From the NCBI GenBank assembly GCA_965223035.1, contig OZ244980.1, positions 620,001 through 684,000 of the forward strand: a stretch of DNA of 64,000 nucleotides, read 5' to 3'. The position numbers were made by a program, and so were the translations under genes. Within the stretch, counting starts at the first letter, position 1, and the number at the start of each line of letters is the position of its first letter. This document shows positions 62,189 through 64,000 of the stretch, piece by piece. This DNA comes from CAMDPA01 sp965223035 (lineage in GTDB: Bacteria; Pseudomonadota; Alphaproteobacteria; Rhizobiales; Hyphomicrobiaceae). The notes under the pieces are model-generated. The model was not told the DNA's origin. It did not search any database and was given only the letters and a program-made list of their open reading frames with translations.

Positions 62189-62979
62189 TGCTGGCACCGG
62201 ACTCCAGGCTCGTGGGCTCGGTTCGTTCGACGCCCAATGTCGGGGAACGTCGGGCAGGATTGCGCCCGCATTTGCTTATTATGCATTACACGGGCCTGCC
62301 GACCCTTGAACGTTCCCTGCAGGTGCTCAGCGACCCTGCTTGTGCCGTTTCCGCCCACTATGTGATCGCCGACGATGGTCATATCATCCAAATGGTGCCG
62401 GAGCGGTTGCGCGCCTGGCATGCTGGGGTGTCGATGTGGGCGGGACAATCCGACGTCAACTCGGTGTCGATCGGGATTGAAATCCAGAACCCGGGTCCAA
62501 GTGGCGGCTACCCGGACTTTGGCGACCGTCAGATGGCGGCGGTGCGCGACCTGTCCTTGGACATTTGCCGGCGCCATGACATTTCGGCGCGGAACGTCCT
62601 GGCGCATTCGGACGTGGCTCCAGCGCGCAAGGCTGATCCGGGCGAGAAATTCGATTGGGCCTTGCTGGCGCGGGAGGGTATTGGGCACTGGGTGGAGCCG
62701 GAACCGCTCCGTTGTTGCGGGGACTGGTCGTTACAGATCGGTTGTGCCGGGGAGCAGGTGCAAGCGCTGCAGCGGCAATTGGCCGCCTATGGGTATGGCA
62801 TCGAAGCGACGGGAGACTTCGATGAGTGGACGGGTCTTGTGGTCAAGGCCTTTCAGCTGCATTTTCGGCCCGCTCGGGTGGACGGCCGGTTCGACTTGTC
62901 AACGGCGCGAACACTCGACAGGTTGATTTCGGCGTTGCCTGGGGGCCGCGGTGACGGCTCAAGTGGTCTCGACAATTGA
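62188..62979 (+). CDS. N-acetylmuramoyl-L-alanine amidase, AmpD/AmiD-like with peptidoglycan-binding domain
   Basis: A 263-residue zinc amidase of the Amidase_2 family. LLIMHYTGLPTLERSLQVLS holds the first His. SAHYVIADDGHIIQMVPERL, RAWHAGVSMWAGQSDVNSVS, GIEIQNPG and the last metal His in VLAHSDVAPARKADPG follow. A C-terminal PG_binding_1 domain (QALQRQLAAYGYGIEATGDF) holds it to the wall or to fragments. No signal peptide is visible, so it may recycle anhydro-muropeptides in the cytoplasm like AmpD. It is coupled to the DjlA-like gene. Confidence 0.9.
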   Translation: MLAPDSRLVGSVRSTPNVGERRAGLRPHLLIMHYTGLPTLERSLQVLSDPACAVSAHYVIADDGHIIQMVPERLRAWHAGVSMWAGQSDVNSVSIGIEIQNPGPSGGYPDFGDRQMAAVRDLSLDICRRHDISARNVLAHSDVAPARKADPGEKFDWALLAREGIGHWVEPEPLRCCGDWSLQIGCAGEQVQALQRQLAAYGYGIEATGDFDEWTGLVVKAFQLHFRPARVDGRFDLSTARTLDRLISALPGGRGDGSSGLDN

Positions 62980-63104
62980 ACGTAACTTCAACACTGATCC
63001 GGATCTCGCCGTTTGCTCAACAACGGCTGGCGGCGTCCGGTGCTGTCCGGCGCGGCATCGATCCGCGGCCCTGGCGGCGACCGGCTAAAGCGAGGGGGCA
63101 CTGA

Positions 63105-63920
63105 TTGGCTATTCCATTTCCGCAGATTGACCCGGTCGCCCTGCAAGTGGGACCGATCGCCATTCGATGGTACGGGCTCGCCTACGCGGCTGGGTTTCTC
63201 GGCGGCTGGTATTATATCTCTCGGCTGATCAAAAATCCGACTCTATGGTCTGAGGTGAAGCCCCCGCCGCCGGCGACTGCCATCGATTCGTTGATCATAT
63301 ATGTGGTGTTGGGCGTGGTGATCGGTGGTCGCCTGGGGCACGTGCTGTTTTATGAGCCAAGCTTTTATCTTCAACATCCCCTCGAGATCCTGCAGCCCTG
63401 GAAAGGGGGCATGGCGTTCCACGGCGGACTGATCGGAACCATTATCGCCATTTGGCTGTTCGCGCGCATCCATCATGTCGCCGTCTGGAGCGTCTTTGAT
63501 TTGGCTGCGGCGGCGGTTCCCATCGGGATCGGTCTGGGCCGGCTGGCCAATTTTATCAATGGTGAGGTGGTCGGATCTGTAAGCAGTGTGCCGTGGGCGA
63601 TGGTGTTTCCAAACTGGGGACCGGAAGCGCGCCACCCGGCGATGCTGTATGAGGCCGTGCTGGAGGGGGCGGTGCTGTTCGGCGTGCTCTATTGGCTGAT
63701 TCACAATCGTTTCACACTGCGTTGGCCCGGTTTGACCTCGGGCTGGTTTCTGCTGCTTTACGGCGCGTTTCGGATCTTCTGCGAGCTATTTAAGATCGCA
63801 GATTTCCGCCTTGTGCTGCCACCGGCTCCGATCACCAAGGGCATGGTGCTCAGCCTGCCGATGCTGCTGCTTGGCCTCTTGCTGGTCTATCTCTTCAAAC
63901 CACGGCAGGCGACGGCTTGA
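63105..63920 (+). CDS. lgt: Prolipoprotein diacylglyceryl transferase
   Basis: Inner-membrane enzyme that adds diacylglycerol to the cysteine of lipoproteins, the first step of their maturation. The 271-residue protein has seven or more hydrophobic segments. The signature GRLANFINGEVVG, MAFHGGLIGTIIA, the start IRWYGLAYAAGFLGGWYYIS and ARHPAMLYEAVLEG are all present, with the catalytic His and Arg. TTG 63105 is the likely start, with GGGGG seven bases upstream. It follows the amidase gene by 125 bp on the same strand. Confidence 0.94.
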   Translation: MAIPFPQIDPVALQVGPIAIRWYGLAYAAGFLGGWYYISRLIKNPTLWSEVKPPPPATAIDSLIIYVVLGVVIGGRLGHVLFYEPSFYLQHPLEILQPWKGGMAFHGGLIGTIIAIWLFARIHHVAVWSVFDLAAAAVPIGIGLGRLANFINGEVVGSVSSVPWAMVFPNWGPEARHPAMLYEAVLEGAVLFGVLYWLIHNRFTLRWPGLTSGWFLLLYGAFRIFCELFKIADFRLVLPPAPITKGMVLSLPMLLLGLLLVYLFKPRQATA

Positions 63921-63934
63921 CCACATCATTCAGC

Positions 63935-63958
63935 CTCGCCCACCTTAGTTAGGGCGAG
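63935..63958. terminator. Hairpin after lgt
   Basis: CTCGCCC (63935-63941) pairs with GGGCGAG (63952-63958) across a 10-base loop, 15 bp after the lgt stop. No T-run follows on the plus strand. It may be a terminator or part of the next gene, which lies mostly outside the window. Confidence 0.4.
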
Positions 63959-64000
63959 CTGAGTGAGCACCGGGCCCACCAGTTCGAACACCACCGTGGT

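Overview
The window comes from a GC-rich alphaproteobacterium, most likely of the order Hyphomicrobiales (Rhizobiales). This is inferred from gene content and order: an amidase, penicillin-binding protein 1A and prfB row, folB next to a pteridine-reductase-like SDR, an Omp25/31-type outer membrane protein, an MaeB malic enzyme with a phosphotransacetylase tail, and PpdK. No rRNA is present to confirm it.

Region 1 (1-10467) is a defence and mobile island. It opens with the C-terminal part of a type II-C Cas9, then cas1, cas2 and a CRISPR array of 13 repeats and 12 spacers. A frameshifted remnant of a type I methylase gene (hsdM) touches the far end of the array. Next comes a decaying integrated element: two unrecognised genes with disruptions near their 3' ends, a small partner gene, a family A DNA polymerase gene with an in-frame amber codon in a degraded exonuclease region, a winged-helix protein, an AlpA-like protein and a tyrosine integrase. 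The integrase gene ends beside the 3' end of a tRNA-Lys(CTT) gene, the probable attachment site.

Region 2 (about 10.5-44 kb) is ordinary chromosome. It holds a SIMPL protein, proB, an MFS transporter with a UbiD-like decarboxylase and a GntR regulator, rppH, a broken OmpA-like gene, ppdK, an M20 peptidase, an unknown protein, a HisD-like dehydrogenase with an SDR, an RNase T2, an autotransporter, folate genes, two paralogous glucosaminidase-like proteins, maeB, a Cas2/SinR-like small protein and an IS630-family insertion sequence. Region 3 (42.7-64 kb) carries prfB with its programmed +1 frameshift, penicillin-binding protein 1A, an AmiC-type amidase, a LVIVD-repeat protein, NnrU, a Sel1/TPR-like protein, ruvX, a fused spermidine-synthase-like membrane protein, an ABC1 kinase, an Omp25/31 protein, murJ, a TerB-DnaJ protein, an AmpD-like amidase and lgt.

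The most striking feature is a dispersed family of short palindromic elements (55-151 bp, 13 loci between 11.9 and 59.4 kb), most of them flanked by TA. One copy interrupts an OmpA-like gene so cleanly that removing 80 bp plus one TA restores the reading frame and the domain. Another replaces the last codons of a gene with a tail encoded by the element. Others sit exactly in stop codons. Their ends resemble those of the IS630-family element at 41587-42636, which lies directly against one copy. This looks like a miniature inverted-repeat element (MITE) family moved by an IS630-type transposase. A second, GC-rich intergenic repeat family is also scattered through the window.
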